Below, in pieces: positions 56,901 through 64,000 of a stretch of DNA of 64,000 nt. Made by a program: the position numbers and the translations under genes. The first letter of the stretch is position 1. Every line of letters starts with the position of its first letter. The DNA comes from Pseudoteredinibacter isoporae. GTDB taxonomy: Bacteria > Pseudomonadota > Gammaproteobacteria > Pseudomonadales > Cellvibrionaceae. The notes beneath the pieces are model-generated. The model ran no database searches. It saw only the letters and a list, made by a program, of their open reading frames with translations, and was not told the DNA's origin. The stretch spans positions 310,001 through 374,000 of the forward strand of contig NZ_JAAONY010000003.1 in NCBI RefSeq assembly GCF_011602085.1, written 5' to 3'.

Positions 56901-59900
56901 GTACTCCGTAAGGCTGGATCGCGTTGTAATACCAGGCCCTGAAATCTCGACTTTAACCGGACGTCCCTTGCTGTTGTATTCAAAACTCTGGGTCAGCTCC
57001 AAAGGTGCACCCGCATTAGGCTCCTGATAACGATATTGAACTAAACCATTGGGATAATAATTAAAGCCGGTGGTACGCGTAAGCGATGCATCAAATACAC
57101 CACCCTGGCCAAATTGCACTTGCTCCTGATCTAACTGTGCCAAACGCCAAGTACTGGTGTTGATGGTAAAGTTGCGCTGTTTTTGAGTATTAAAAATTAT
57201 GCCCGTTTCATGGTCATTCAATTCAGTATTGGATTGCGTGACATTACCAAAAGTATCAACCGTGTTATTCACAATGCGCGTGCTCAGCAAACGTCCATCC
57301 TCAGGATCGTATTTTTGGCTCGTTGAACTACTCACATATGGAAATACCGGGCCGCTACCAACTGTAGCTTGGGAGGCATAGCTGTATTGTGTACGAGATA
57401 AACGACGCGAGCTGGCAATATGCTGTTTCTCAACTTCAACTGGACGACCAATTGTTGGAAAAGCCTGAGAATAATGCGTTTTTGTTGCAATACCGGTTTG
57501 AGAGTTACTTACCGTAATTTTTTCAAAACCCAAGTCTCCACGACCATCCACACTCAATTTACGGCCTTGATAGTGATAAGTTTTAGTCCACTCACCGCCC
57601 ACGCCATTAGGCTGCTTCAAGGCATGTACGACTGTTCTGCCACCAGTTACATCCATCATCGGCAAGACAGATCCAGAACTTGCAGTATGAACAGCGCCAT
57701 TCGCAATCGAGTCATAACTAAACTCCGAATACGCACCCACACTATTGGTGATTTTGCTAACTTTATTGGCATCCACAGTTTTATTGATTTGCAACAACAT
57801 GGTACCGGTTTCCCCATAGGTGTATATGGGGACATGTCTGAAATATCCGGTTTTACAATGATTTGCCAGCGAGATCACATGATCCGATTTACCATCGTTG
57901 TTAAAGTCCAAGATTTGGCGATGAAAATTGTGCCCTTTTGTAGCATCGCCACTCGCAATGCCATTCAATATGCTAAATGACCCACCAGCCGATTGCCCAT
58001 ACGGAGGAGATAATACAGATACTCCGCCGCTTACCTTATACTTATCGCTATTGTGCGCTGCCTGTGCATGAATATGTTGGAGTAATTCATAGTGGAAACT
58101 TGAGCTATCTAGATAGCCATCTCCATTCACGTCGGGAATAAGTCCGGCATTGGTATAAAAGTGATCATAAGATTCAAACCCAGAGCCATCGTTAATACGA
58201 TAATGCCAACCTGTCTGGCCATTTAGCTCTTTATATTCCAATCGATCAGGTAACCCATCCTTGTTAACATCCATATACGATGCATTCGGAGATTGCTCGT
58301 AAGGATAGTTGTTTGAGTTATTACTCCAATATTGGGCACTCGAAAAAGTAGATCCATTGTTGATGTGAAACGCCAAACTCCCTGAAACAATATCAATCAA
58401 TCCATCACTATTAATATCAACCCAAGACCTGCCCTTGTCATAGTATCCGTTCACGCCAGCGGCCCATTTGGCGGCCACTGAAAAATCACTGCCGGTATTG
58501 AGGCGAACATAGACATCGAACCATGCAAAATCCAGATTTTGTCCGCCCTGATTGCGTCTGGTGCTGTACCGATAGATAGACACAAAATCGAGACGACCAT
58601 CACTATTGACGTCTCTCAAACTATGCTCTGAATCCAGTGGAACCATTGTGTATGTCTGATTTCCCCACACCGTTTGAGCAGGATCAGTGGGAGATAAACC
58701 CCAATTTTGAGTGGAAAACCCCGTGCCGGTCGATAGTGAGACTTCGATATTGCCTGAAACATCCTTATCAACATTGACAATGTCAGTTTTACCGTCGTTA
58801 TCGATGTCACCGAATAGCAGTTCCTCTACGTCATTTGCAGCATCACTGGACCAAGTTTCTACGGCATCACGGCTACTAAGCCAGAGCTTCGGATTAAGTG
58901 TGGAAGAAGCGTCAAATGCAAATGAGCTTTGCGGCTCAAAGAACAGGTAATCCACACGACCATCACCATCAAAATCGTGCCAGCGCGGGTAATCCTGCAT
59001 TTCTTTAGGGCAAGAGCGTGAGCCATCGGTGGGAATAGGCTCAAAGGGAACCGTTAAGAACTGAGGATCAGCAGTCAATGCGCCATTTCCAGCCCATTCG
59101 ATATTTAGCGTTTCCGGGCACCCTCCTTTTCCACATTTTTTGATGGAGGTTAACTGATCCACAGGGGATGGGTTTTTATAACGAAAGTAAAGTGTAGAAA
59201 CTTTATTGCTGCCAACATAAATCTCAGCGTTTTGGATTCTCTTAAAGGAAAGGGTTTTCCTAAATCCACCCTGCCGCCCAGTGCGCCAAGACCCCTCACT
59301 TTTAAACTCAACTCTGTAACTATCATTGAAAGAGTTGTTATGTCCAAAAATAATCTTTCTAATTTGATAAGAACTGTAGTTCGAATCACGATCATACTGG
59401 TATTTGTACATATTACCCGATCGATCTTCGACCTTACCTAAAGCCCAAGTAACAACAAGATTCCGTCGCCAAACTTCAATCTTTGATGTTTCAACCCCAT
59501 AATGCTTGATGAGGCCCGATTTGGTTTCAACCTTAAATGACAGAGGTCCACTTTCACTTTGGCCAATTGAAGTAACGCGAGCAAACCGATCATTCTCAGT
59601 TCGATACTCAGTTCCATTTGCTCCGTAAACACCTTGAACTGCAATTAAACGTTGACCATTCAGACAAAACCGATCATCACTATCGTATCCAATAGTTCCA
59701 ACTTCGCCATCGTGCAACATTGTTTTGGGACAACGCTCAATTTTGTCGTCAATCCCCCTAATCGACCAGCCCTGCCCCAACAATCCTTCTTTGGCGTTAC
59801 TGTTGTAGTAGATACTAAGGTTTGGACGTAGTGCACCAATATGCTCTGGAATCTCAAATGGTATTTCATAAACGGCCGCCCCTAAGTGGTCAACCCGAGC

Positions 59901-60074
59901 CTGGCCAGGCAATTCACCTCGGTACACACCACCCAAGTTTGATTCCAAGGTGAAATTAGGCAAACTCAAACCTGGCGGAGTTGCAGTTTGAGCGGCAAGG
60001 CTTTGTTGAGCGGAAAATAAGACGATTTGCGAAAACAGAAATAACGCAACAGGAGAGCGCAGCAATGAATGCAT
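53907..60074 (-). CDS. Giant SpvB/FG-GAP/RHS protein with C-terminal HELLH metalloprotease domain
   Basis: The 2055-aa protein has a Sec signal peptide (residues 1 to ~28, ending SLAAQ), an SpvB-type domain (~45-300; GAAVYEIPFEIPEH, RPNLSIYYNS, GLLGQGWSIRGI), seven FG-GAP-like Ca2+ loops (~365-735; for example DFDGDGRVD) and many RHS/YD repeats (~960-1700). The RHS core ends in YNNPLKYVDLNGYE at 1810. The remaining ~245 residues are a separate domain with GILAHELLHSYGG (HELLH 1990-1994) and a Glu-rich end, a zincin signature resembling M91/NleD-like proteases. This is the layout of a polymorphic toxin with a protease warhead. Ribosome binding site AAGGA at 7 nt. No secretion genes are adjacent. 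Confidence 0.87.
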   Translation of the reverse strand: MHSLLRSPVALFLFSQIVLFSAQQSLAAQTATPPGLSLPNFTLESNLGGVYRGELPGQARVDHLGAAVYEIPFEIPEHIGALRPNLSIYYNSNAKEGLLGQGWSIRGIDDKIERCPKTMLHDGEVGTIGYDSDDRFCLNGQRLIAVQGVYGANGTEYRTENDRFARVTSIGQSESGPLSFKVETKSGLIKHYGVETSKIEVWRRNLVVTWALGKVEDRSGNMYKYQYDRDSNYSSYQIRKIIFGHNNSFNDSYRVEFKSEGSWRTGRQGGFRKTLSFKRIQNAEIYVGSNKVSTLYFRYKNPSPVDQLTSIKKCGKGGCPETLNIEWAGNGALTADPQFLTVPFEPIPTDGSRSCPKEMQDYPRWHDFDGDGRVDYLFFEPQSSFAFDASSTLNPKLWLSSRDAVETWSSDAANDVEELLFGDIDNDGKTDIVNVDKDVSGNIEVSLSTGTGFSTQNWGLSPTDPAQTVWGNQTYTMVPLDSEHSLRDVNSDGRLDFVSIYRYSTRRNQGGQNLDFAWFDVYVRLNTGSDFSVAAKWAAGVNGYYDKGRSWVDINSDGLIDIVSGSLAFHINNGSTFSSAQYWSNNSNNYPYEQSPNASYMDVNKDGLPDRLEYKELNGQTGWHYRINDGSGFESYDHFYTNAGLIPDVNGDGYLDSSSFHYELLQHIHAQAAHNSDKYKVSGGVSVLSPPYGQSAGGSFSILNGIASGDATKGHNFHRQILDFNNDGKSDHVISLANHCKTGYFRHVPIYTYGETGTMLLQINKTVDANKVSKITNSVGAYSEFSYDSIANGAVHTASSGSVLPMMDVTGGRTVVHALKQPNGVGGEWTKTYHYQGRKLSVDGRGDLGFEKITVSNSQTGIATKTHYSQAFPTIGRPVEVEKQHIASSRRLSRTQYSYASQATVGSGPVFPYVSSSTSQKYDPEDGRLLSTRIVNNTVDTFGNVTQSNTELNDHETGIIFNTQKQRNFTINTSTWRLAQLDQEQVQFGQGGVFDASLTRTTGFNYYPNGLVQYRYQEPNAGAPLELTQSFEYNSKGRPVKVEISGPGITTRSSLTEYHSWGLQPKSMHNAVGHKASYAWSREGFLTSQQDANGLTQTFSFDNYGSSTGTVLPDGNTVQYAMRRDTSGQNNGAKYYTEVVPSGKPAVRTFYDMLGRPVRVRTQSFDGRYVNKDTQYDAHGRQYRVSEPYFDGDPRIWNTTHYDAYHRISSVDAADNVSDTTFDYDGFEAGVKDNANRRQVAKTNANGWLIESVDKAGTKTDFSYNAAGQRTRVRSAVGLSKQFSVLYQYDRLGRMTQQDDPSHGVYSYEYNALGQRTKEVSPKMWAASQSVQFAYDLLGRMTHRYEPEGTTTWEYDNTANGNMGLGKLHRESMPGFSRQYAYAAGQFGRLTSTTTQIQSVSYTEGMSYDSEGNLETITYPVTPGSPSGWKARYQYNDLGFLERVTNDADTEVYYQLVNTDAAGRLTEQWMGDGSTLTQAYAANSLRVTSQQTVKADNNALQHFNYAYDNLGNMTQRQDVTRNLSEVFTYDNLDRLTSAQVAGQTKVDYGFDETDNITLKSDIGIYGYSTTRANAVIDTVLNGVASNYSYDDNGNFFAGDNMPGATWSSYNKPLTLTEGSHRYEFSYGPNRARYRQLYQETGQADRVTHYVGGNFEVIAQGSITEYRHLVRANGRVVMMRREKTGSAPSTDHEYLHRDHLGSITTISKESDGSVLGEVSYDAWGKRRSATDWASAYQAPASIDNFDRGYTGHEHLSGVDIIHMNGRVYSAELGKMMSPDPVTSEPDNGRNYNRYTYAYNNPLKYVDLNGYEVEDAPGATCPRDGPPACPGPGPQGALNAWLWGVGAYTPQEEDDYDGWVTGDNRSDSDAPKKEEKDKKSDKPAVIDAENTRKERFRLNHYCNRGDNRSCDRLRELVLSDIAKAYEWIARYRPDIISRIGGVFSLGTFGVVQVKDLEDQPGRRTLGRTNGLGVIFIDPMYETGGELTGILAHELLHSYGGLIGRGMTDWGDIFVGWGWSEPHNKYDDRGERHGNIYQIGEEIENEYNDWAEAQDRSY

Positions 60075-60125
60075 TTTCGTTCCTTGAAATTACCACAGAG
60101 AATTAGGGTTTATGTTTCGAGGGAA

Positions 60126-60154
60126 ACGATAAACTGTAAATTTCGACAAATCAA
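60126..60154 (-). promoter_or_regulatory. Putative promoter of the RHS gene
   Basis: On the minus strand TTGATT (60149-60154) and TATCGT (60126-60131) are 17 bp apart, ~50 bp upstream of the RHS start. Both boxes match four of six consensus bases. Confidence 0.35.
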
Positions 60155-60198
60155 TCCAAACCTGTCACAAAAACCAACCTCAAACCACCCACACAAGA

Positions 60199-60423
60199 CT
60201 AAAAAATAAACAATTTTAGGATAAAACCACACTCTATATCCGAAAGACGGAAAGGACTTCCCGCAGAAAAATAGTGATAAACAGGCCATTTTGAACCTGC
60301 CCCGCCACTGGAAATCTCTACACGTAATTCTCCAACCTCAATAAATATACCAAAAAAGAATAAGCTTATTCCAAAATTGACATAAGCTAATATCCGCCCT
60401 ATCCTAGCGCCACTTCCAGCCAT
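60199..60423 (-). CDS. Possible small membrane protein upstream of the RHS gene
   Basis: A 74-residue frame from the ATG at 60423 (open to 60504) encodes ARIGRILAYVNFGISLFFFGIFI, a plausible membrane helix, and a polar C-terminal half. There is no good ribosome binding site, and the 5' end overlaps the promoter of the divergent MBL gene. It may be a real accessory gene or chance; I give it little weight. Confidence 0.25.
   Translation of the reverse strand: MAGSGARIGRILAYVNFGISLFFFGIFIEVGELRVEISSGGAGSKWPVYHYFSAGSPFRLSDIECGFILKLFIF
60358..60405 (+). promoter_or_regulatory. Promoter and palindrome upstream of the persulfide-dioxygenase-like gene
   Basis: TTGACA (60377-60382) and TATCCT (60400-60405) are exactly 17 bp apart, a strong sigma-70 promoter. 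A perfect 14-bp palindrome GAATAAGCTTATTC (60358-60371) lies just upstream of the -35 and could be a regulator site. The start codon is 35 bp past the -10. Confidence 0.6.
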
Positions 60424-60439
60424 TTCAGGATGCTCTAAT

Positions 60440-61312
60440 ATGCCTTCAAGTGCACAATCCGCAGACGTTCGTGGTTTTTTCGATCCGGAGACGTTTACGA
60501 TCACCTATCTGGTAAAAGACCCCATCAGTTCAGCCTGTGCGATTGTGGATTCGGTACTGGACTACGATCCAGCATCCGGGCGGACATCCAGTCACAATGC
60601 TGATCGCTTGATTGCGTTGATTAAAGCTGAGGGCTTGCAGCTGCAATGGTTGCTGGAAACCCATGTGCACGCTGATCACCTATCGGCGGCGCCTTATATT
60701 CAAAAGCAGTTGGGCGGTAAGATTGCCATTGGTGAGCATATTACCCAGGTACAGAATGTGTTTGGGGATTTGTTTCATGCCGAAGACGAATTTTCACGTG
60801 ATGGTCGCCAGTTCGATCAACTGTTTCGCGATGGGGATGAATTTGCCATTGGTGAATTACAAGCCAAGGTGATTCACACCCCGGGGCACACTCCTGCCTG
60901 TGTGAGTTATTGGGTGGAAGATTCACTCTTTGTGGGTGACACCTTATTTATGCCCGACTACGGCACTGCCCGATGCGATTTTCCCGGTGGCGATGCACGG
61001 ACCTTATATCAATCCATTCAAAAGTTACTCAGCCTGCCTGATCAAACCCGTGTTTTTCTTTGTCATGATTATCTGCCTGAAGGACGCGAGGAATATCAGT
61101 GGCAAAGTACGATTGCCGAACAACGTCACAATATTCACCTGGCTGAAACCAGCGAAGCCGAATTTGTAGCGATGCGCCAGGGGCGCGACGCCCAACTTTC
61201 TATGCCTCGTTTAATCTTGCCCTCTGTGCAAATCAATATGCGAGCTGGCCACAAGCCTCCCGCTGAAGACAACGGAAAGCGATATCTAAAAATTCCATTG
61301 GACGCACTGTAA
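60440..61312 (+). CDS. Persulfide dioxygenase-like MBL-fold protein (ETHE1/Blh type)
   Basis: The 290-aa MBL protein has DPETFTITYLVKDP, the metal motif ETHVHADHLSAAPYIQ, VIHTPGHTPACVSYWVED, VGDTLFMPDYGTARCDFPGGDA and FLCHDYLPEGREEYQWQSTI. These match the MBL half of Blh proteins, which oxidise glutathione persulfide to sulfite using one iron atom. The usual N-terminal DUF442 half is absent here; a free DUF442 protein is encoded at 19.4 kb. A SulP transporter gene follows by 38 bp, consistent with export of the sulfur product. Confidence 0.87.
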   Translation: MPSSAQSADVRGFFDPETFTITYLVKDPISSACAIVDSVLDYDPASGRTSSHNADRLIALIKAEGLQLQWLLETHVHADHLSAAPYIQKQLGGKIAIGEHITQVQNVFGDLFHAEDEFSRDGRQFDQLFRDGDEFAIGELQAKVIHTPGHTPACVSYWVEDSLFVGDTLFMPDYGTARCDFPGGDARTLYQSIQKLLSLPDQTRVFLCHDYLPEGREEYQWQSTIAEQRHNIHLAETSEAEFVAMRQGRDAQLSMPRLILPSVQINMRAGHKPPAEDNGKRYLKIPLDAL

Positions 61313-61350
61313 CAACTTGCATATCACGGCGCTGTACTTTGGGAAACATC

Positions 61351-63078
61351 ATGCAAACGAAACTCTGGCCAAGTCTGTTACCCTGGCGAAAAGACTATCA
61401 TAAAAGCGATATTCCCGCAGATGGTTTGGCAGCCGTTATTGTTACCATTCTTTTGATTCCGCAAAGTCTGGCGTATGCCATGCTCGCAGGCCTGCCGCCG
61501 CAAATGGGCTTGTATGCCAGCATATTGCCATTGCTTGCTTACGCCTTATTTGGCAGCAGTCGAGTACTCGCCGTTGGTCCAGTCGCTATTATTTCATTAC
61601 TGACAGCAAGCACCATTAGCCAGTATTCGGGCAACGAGGCTATTCAGGCGGCAATGATGTTAGCCGCGCTTTCGGGTGGCATGCTGTTTACAATGGGAGT
61701 TCTGAAACTCGGTTGGCTCGCCAGCTTATTGTCACAGGCCGTAATGACGGGTTTTATTATTGGCTCAGCCCTACTCATTGCCTTAAGTCAGCTGAAACAC
61801 ATTCTGGCAATTCCCTTTAGCGGACATAATCTGCCCGAAATGTTCAGTAGTTTTCTACAACACCAATACGCGTTTAACGACCTCACGCTTTGGGTTGGGC
61901 TGGGAAGTCTAATTTTGCTGATCCTGAGTCGCCGTTTTGGTAGCGCTCTGCTAAAGCAGCTCGGACTTAGTGAAAAAACGTCTAATCTTCTGGGCAAAGC
62001 CGGCCCTATTGTGGCAGTAGTTGTTGCGATTCTTGTGGTCAGGTTTTTCAAGCTGGATACCATGGGATTGTCCATTGTTGCTGATATTCCTGGCGGTTTG
62101 CCGGCGCTTCAACTGCCCACAACGCATTGGCAAATGGCGCAAGACCTTCTACCGGCAGCCTTTATGATCAGCCTGATTGGCTTTGTGGAATCCGTTTCTG
62201 TGGCTCAGTCACTCGCCGCCAAACGTCGTCAACGCATCGAGCCGGATCAGGAATTTCTTGGCCTGGGTGCCGCTAATGTCGCCGCTGCTTGCTCTGGCGG
62301 CTACCCTGTTACAGGAGGCTTTGCTCGCTCGGTAGTGAGTTTCGATGCCGGTGCCGTTAGCCCGATGACCGGAATTTTTACCGCCATTGGTATCAGCATC
62401 ACCTGCCTGTTTTTAACCCCGCTGTTTTACTACCTCCCTCACGCAACCCTCGCCGCTACCATTATTGTTGCGGTAAGCTCTCTGTTGGAATGGCATGCTC
62501 TTCGTGACACTTGGCGTTTCAGTAAGATCGACTTTATCGCTCTGCTCACCACCCTTCTGTTGGTCCTCTTGCAGGGTGTAGAAGCCGGTATCTTTGCCGG
62601 TGTGGGAATCTCGCTGGCCTTGCACCTATGGAAAACCTCTCGCCCCCATATCGCCGAAGTGGGATTAATGCCGGGCACCCAGCATTTTCGCAACAAAGAC
62701 CGCCACAATGTTATCTGCAGTGGCGCTGTGCTCTCCGCCCGCGTGGATGAAAGTCTGTACTTCGCCAATATCCGTTATCTGGAAGACAAGCTTTACGCTG
62801 AAGCCATCAGCCGGGAAGGCATCGAACACGTCGTGCTGATGTGTTCCGCTATTAACAGCATTGACTATTCAGCCCTGGAAGGCTTGGAATCCCTCAATTT
62901 GCGGCTGAAACACGCGGGCATACAATTCCACTTATCCGAGGTAAAAGGCCCGGTTATGGACCAGCTGAAACGCTCCCGCTTCCTGGAGGACCTCAGTGGT
63001 CAGGTCTTTCTCAGCCAATACCAAGCCTTTAATCAACTCTGCAACGAGCTGGATGCCACCTTAACCCCCAGAATCTGA
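61351..63078 (+). CDS. SulP-family anion transporter with STAS domain
   Basis: The 575-aa protein has the SulP signature LIPQSLAYAMLAGLPPQMGLYASILP, ~11-12 membrane helices, the conserved GYPVTGGFARSVVSFDAGA and a C-terminal STAS domain (LSARVDESLYFANIRYLEDKL, MCSAINSIDYSALEGLESL). Members carry sulfate, bicarbonate or related anions; sulfate or sulfite is suggested by the upstream persulfide dioxygenase. The frame begins at a TTG at 61339, but the ATG at 61351 gives the usual N-terminus. Confidence 0.88.
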   Translation: MQTKLWPSLLPWRKDYHKSDIPADGLAAVIVTILLIPQSLAYAMLAGLPPQMGLYASILPLLAYALFGSSRVLAVGPVAIISLLTASTISQYSGNEAIQAAMMLAALSGGMLFTMGVLKLGWLASLLSQAVMTGFIIGSALLIALSQLKHILAIPFSGHNLPEMFSSFLQHQYAFNDLTLWVGLGSLILLILSRRFGSALLKQLGLSEKTSNLLGKAGPIVAVVVAILVVRFFKLDTMGLSIVADIPGGLPALQLPTTHWQMAQDLLPAAFMISLIGFVESVSVAQSLAAKRRQRIEPDQEFLGLGAANVAAACSGGYPVTGGFARSVVSFDAGAVSPMTGIFTAIGISITCLFLTPLFYYLPHATLAATIIVAVSSLLEWHALRDTWRFSKIDFIALLTTLLLVLLQGVEAGIFAGVGISLALHLWKTSRPHIAEVGLMPGTQHFRNKDRHNVICSGAVLSARVDESLYFANIRYLEDKLYAEAISREGIEHVVLMCSAINSIDYSALEGLESLNLRLKHAGIQFHLSEVKGPVMDQLKRSRFLEDLSGQVFLSQYQAFNQLCNELDATLTPRI

Positions 63079-63152
63079 CAGACGATAAACGTTAGGGAAC
63101 TATTCCCAGCGAACACTGCCCAATCAGCATTCTCAAATTCTTTCTTTAGCCT

Positions 63153-63938
63153 TTGAATGCTGTGCAATTGGAACAGAGCGACTTACTATCAACGGATGAA
63201 CTCAGCCTGGATCAGGCCGCTGCCCTGAACTTGCCGGTGTTTTCTGTTTCTTCGGAAAACAACACTCAAAGCATCCCTCCCCAAGATAAACTGATTTCCG
63301 CCTGGGACGGCCCCGCCCTTTTTAGCAGTCTCGCCACTTTTGGGATTTTTATCAGCTTGGCGTTTCTTAGTCAGCCAGAGTTTGATAACTCCCCACCCAA
63401 AACCACTTTATCGGTGAGTTTGAACGCGCCACAAGCCAACAGTGAACCGATCATTGTGGAACCTGAGAAAACACTTCCCGACGTTAAACCCGAAGTTAAG
63501 CCCGAAGTCATTCCCAAGAATGAAGCCATTACGGAACCTCAAACCGAGAATGCTAAAGAGGCCCAACAAACTGAATCACCGCCAACTGCTGTGACAAAAG
63601 CGATCGATTATTCATTGATTCAATCCATCATCGATAGCGAACCCGCCGATAATAACCCACTGGGTGCGGAAACCCAGAAAAATACCGGGCCACACAATAC
63701 GGTATTCGATAACAAGTTTCGTCAGTATTTACACAGCGAGGAATTAAAAGCGTTTAATCGTCGGCGGGAATCTGTAGACATCGGTAACTACAGAAATAGC
63801 GAAGGTGAGCATTTCAGTGACGGGAATGGCAACTGCTTTAAAATTATTGATAACCAGGGTGAAACCATGTGGGTTAGAAAAACCTGTTTGAAGAAACAGA
63901 AACGAGAAACTGAGTTTGGGCGGCTCAAGCTTAACTAA
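63153..63938 (+). CDS. Single-pass membrane protein with Pro/Glu-rich linker, unknown function
   Basis: The 261-aa protein has a ~50-residue cytoplasmic start, one membrane helix (ALFSSLATFGIFISLAFLS), a Pro/Glu/Lys-rich linker with a repeated KPEV unit, and a C-terminal domain with NKFRQYLHSEELKAFNRRRE and GNCFKIIDNQGETMWVRKTC. The topology recalls TonB-like transducers, but the TonB domain is not recognisable. The start at 63153 is TTG; no better start is evident. It follows the SulP gene by 74 bp and may belong to that cluster. Confidence 0.6.
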   Translation: MNAVQLEQSDLLSTDELSLDQAAALNLPVFSVSSENNTQSIPPQDKLISAWDGPALFSSLATFGIFISLAFLSQPEFDNSPPKTTLSVSLNAPQANSEPIIVEPEKTLPDVKPEVKPEVIPKNEAITEPQTENAKEAQQTESPPTAVTKAIDYSLIQSIIDSEPADNNPLGAETQKNTGPHNTVFDNKFRQYLHSEELKAFNRRRESVDIGNYRNSEGEHFSDGNGNCFKIIDNQGETMWVRKTCLKKQKRETEFGRLKLN

Positions 63939-64000
63939 GCAACATAGGTGGCTAGGAATTCGAGTTCGAGTCATGTACCCGCTTATGGAGGACGCATAAA

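Overview
The window looks like chromosomal DNA of a marine-type gammaproteobacterium near Pseudomonadales/Cellvibrionales. This is inferred from gene order, not from any search. The order scpA-scpB beside yciO and the PHP phosphatase, rpsP-rimM-trmD-rplS next to ffh, dnaX-ybaB-recR followed by rnd-ycgL-ycgN, and ffs beside dnaX is typical of that group. Base composition is moderate across most of the window. The stretch at about 53.1-60.4 kb is visibly AT-richer and behaves as an accessory insert.

Layout. 0-5.6 kb: scpB (cut by the window edge), scpA, yciO and a PHP phosphatase on the minus strand, then a plus-strand run of a membrane protein, a YciI-like protein, an SH3 protein and a cyclophilin. 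5.6-10.4 kb: a thioesterase, the ribosomal operon rpsP-rimM-trmD-rplS and ffh. 10.5-16.2 kb: a YpjD/CcsA-like protein, a CorC/CNNM transporter and a large beta-propeller histidine kinase. 16.2-27.4 kb: a DksA-like protein, a MoxR/VWA pair, a two-gene operon of a DUF442 lipoprotein and an ArsR regulator (a likely persulfide switch), then GNAT, DTW, K+ channel, CmoM, M48-TerB and VWA genes. 27.5-34.1 kb: ycgN, ycgL, rnd, recR, ybaB, dnaX, the SRP RNA gene ffs and a serC-type aminotransferase. 34.1-40.9 kb: a GGDEF-EAL protein, a GST, a CnoX-like thioredoxin, a GAF protein with a degenerate GGDEF domain, a 615-bp non-coding region and a periplasmic MBL hydrolase. 41.2-52.8 kb: rapA, a RluA-type synthase, chrA, a sterol-desaturase-like protein, a CatA-like acetyltransferase, an RTX/Ig-like adhesin, and a divergent TetR/carboxymuconolactone decarboxylase pair with a long perfect palindrome between them. 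52.9-60.4 kb: the accessory insert. 60.4 kb to the end: a persulfide-dioxygenase-like MBL protein, a SulP transporter and an uncharacterised single-pass membrane protein.

The most unusual locus is at 53.6-60.1 kb. A 2055-residue protein with a Sec signal, an SpvB-like N-terminus, FG-GAP repeats and RHS repeats ends in a ~245-residue C-terminal domain with a zinc-protease HELLH motif. The gene overlaps by 44 bp a small membrane-anchored protein whose C-terminus resembles the GspG pseudopilin but which lacks a pseudopilin N-terminus. That is the layout of a polymorphic toxin with its immunity protein, here apparently exported by Sec and without nearby type VI secretion genes.

Two themes recur. 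Reactive-sulfur handling is suggested by the ArsR/DUF442 operon at 19-20 kb and the MBL dioxygenase/SulP pair at 60-63 kb, which are parts of one known regulon type placed about 40 kb apart. Cyclic-di-GMP and surface attachment are suggested by the GGDEF-EAL enzyme, the degenerate GGDEF protein with an intact I-site, and the adhesin with a LapG-like cleavage motif.
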